This document shows positions 61,915-62,143 of a DNA stretch of 62,143 nt, in pieces. The notes under the pieces are model-generated. The model was not told where the DNA came from. It did not search any database and was given only the letters and a program-made list of their open reading frames with translations. Positions within the stretch are counted from its first letter, which is position 1, and every line of letters begins with the position of its first letter. Location of the stretch: positions 1 through 62,143 of the forward strand of contig NZ_VMBG01000005.1 of assembly GCF_007559335.1 (NCBI RefSeq), in the 5' to 3' direction. The translations under genes and the position numbers were made by a program. The DNA is from Rariglobus hedericola (lineage in GTDB: Bacteria > Verrucomicrobiota > Verrucomicrobiia > Opitutales > Opitutaceae).

Positions 61915-62143
61915 ATGAAACCCCTGCTGGTCATTTTCTCGCTGCTTTTTGTCTCGTCTGCATTCGGCCAAACGGCGCTACACGAAATTCAGTTCACCGA
62001 CCATAAGTTCGTATCGTTCATCGAACCAAAAAAATACAGTATTTATCCGCTGAGCGAGCGCGCGATGCCCCTGATGCAGACTAGCACCGAACGGAAGATT
62101 GTAGCCGCCGATTATATTACAGGCATAAAGATCAAGACCGGAA
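61915..62143 (+). CDS. Partial secreted cassette protein
   Basis: The frame opens with ATG at 61915, seven bases past the core box, and is cut by the window end after 76 codons. It starts with a signal peptide (MKPLLVIFSLLFVSSAFGQ) and continues LHEIQFTDHKFVSFIEPKK. No family is recognised from this part. Confidence 0.7.
   Translation, partial: MKPLLVIFSLLFVSSAFGQTALHEIQFTDHKFVSFIEPKKYSIYPLSERAMPLMQTSTERKIVAADYITGIKIKTG

Larger units (their letters stand above)
60143..62143 (+). mobile_element. Integron cassette array, right (5 cassettes)
   Basis: Four attC sites and five genes read on the plus strand, away from the broken integrase. The attC families are the same as in the left array. The array runs off the right end of the window. 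Confidence 0.95.

Overview
The window looks like a chromosomal contig from a GC-rich Gram-negative bacterium of the Verrucomicrobiota, most likely an Opitutaceae-type organism. That placement is inferred from gene content, GC-rich coding and cassette style; no rRNA is present to test it. Both ends of the sequence fall inside integron cassette arrays. This is where a draft assembly would be expected to break, because the attC sites and some cassettes are near-identical repeats.

Layout. 1-5605: an integron cassette array read on the minus strand, with 13 attC sites and 14 cassettes, three of which have no convincing gene. 5599-5763: attI and the integrase promoter region. 5764-7125: an intact integron integrase on the plus strand. 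7126-7449: a tract of degenerate short repeats. 7450-23905: a minus-strand sulfur cluster. It holds an Rrf2 regulator, a YezD-like protein, an outer-membrane porin, two sulfate-binding proteins, two CysT/CysW permease pairs, one CysA ATPase, cysteine synthase, a tRNA-Cys gene, a metallopeptidase-like enzyme with a catalytically dead sister, a DUF3604 protein, an FAD/NAD(P) oxidoreductase and a rhodanese. 24178-29119: a PhnP-like hydrolase, groEL, groES and dnaK (minus strand). 29410-33668: an RND efflux pair (plus). 33837-34511: a LON-domain protein. 34742-36620: a small AT-rich island with a membrane protein, a Shedu-like nuclease and a decayed tyrosine recombinase, next to tRNA-Thr. 36684-58428: housekeeping genes (queA, yceI family, a flotillin/NfeD pair, accA, ymdB family, ilvB, fabF-acpP-fabG, a flavoprotein reductase, an rRNA pseudouridine synthase, folD, a receiver-histidine kinase, proC) and a 1505-residue secreted protein. 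58672-60042: a second integron integrase in mirror orientation, broken by a replacement carrying a GIY-YIG gene. 60143-62143: a second cassette array on the plus strand, with 4 attC sites and 5 cassettes, including an exact tandem duplication.

How it fits together. The two integrons are mirror images: their integrases point toward each other across about 51 kb of ordinary chromosome, and their arrays run outward. They use the same attC families, so the single intact integrase could serve both. The cassettes carry small secreted, membrane and immunity-like proteins and no recognisable antibiotic-resistance genes. The sulfur cluster forms a coherent route from outer-membrane entry through periplasmic capture and ABC import to cysteine. 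One ATPase gene is present for two permease sets, and a tRNA-Cys gene lies inside the cluster.

The items most worth a second look are the broken integrase with its palindrome-bounded GIY-YIG insert, the N-terminally extended integrases, the Shedu-like two-gene island, the active/dead metallopeptidase pair and the atypical tRNA-Cys.
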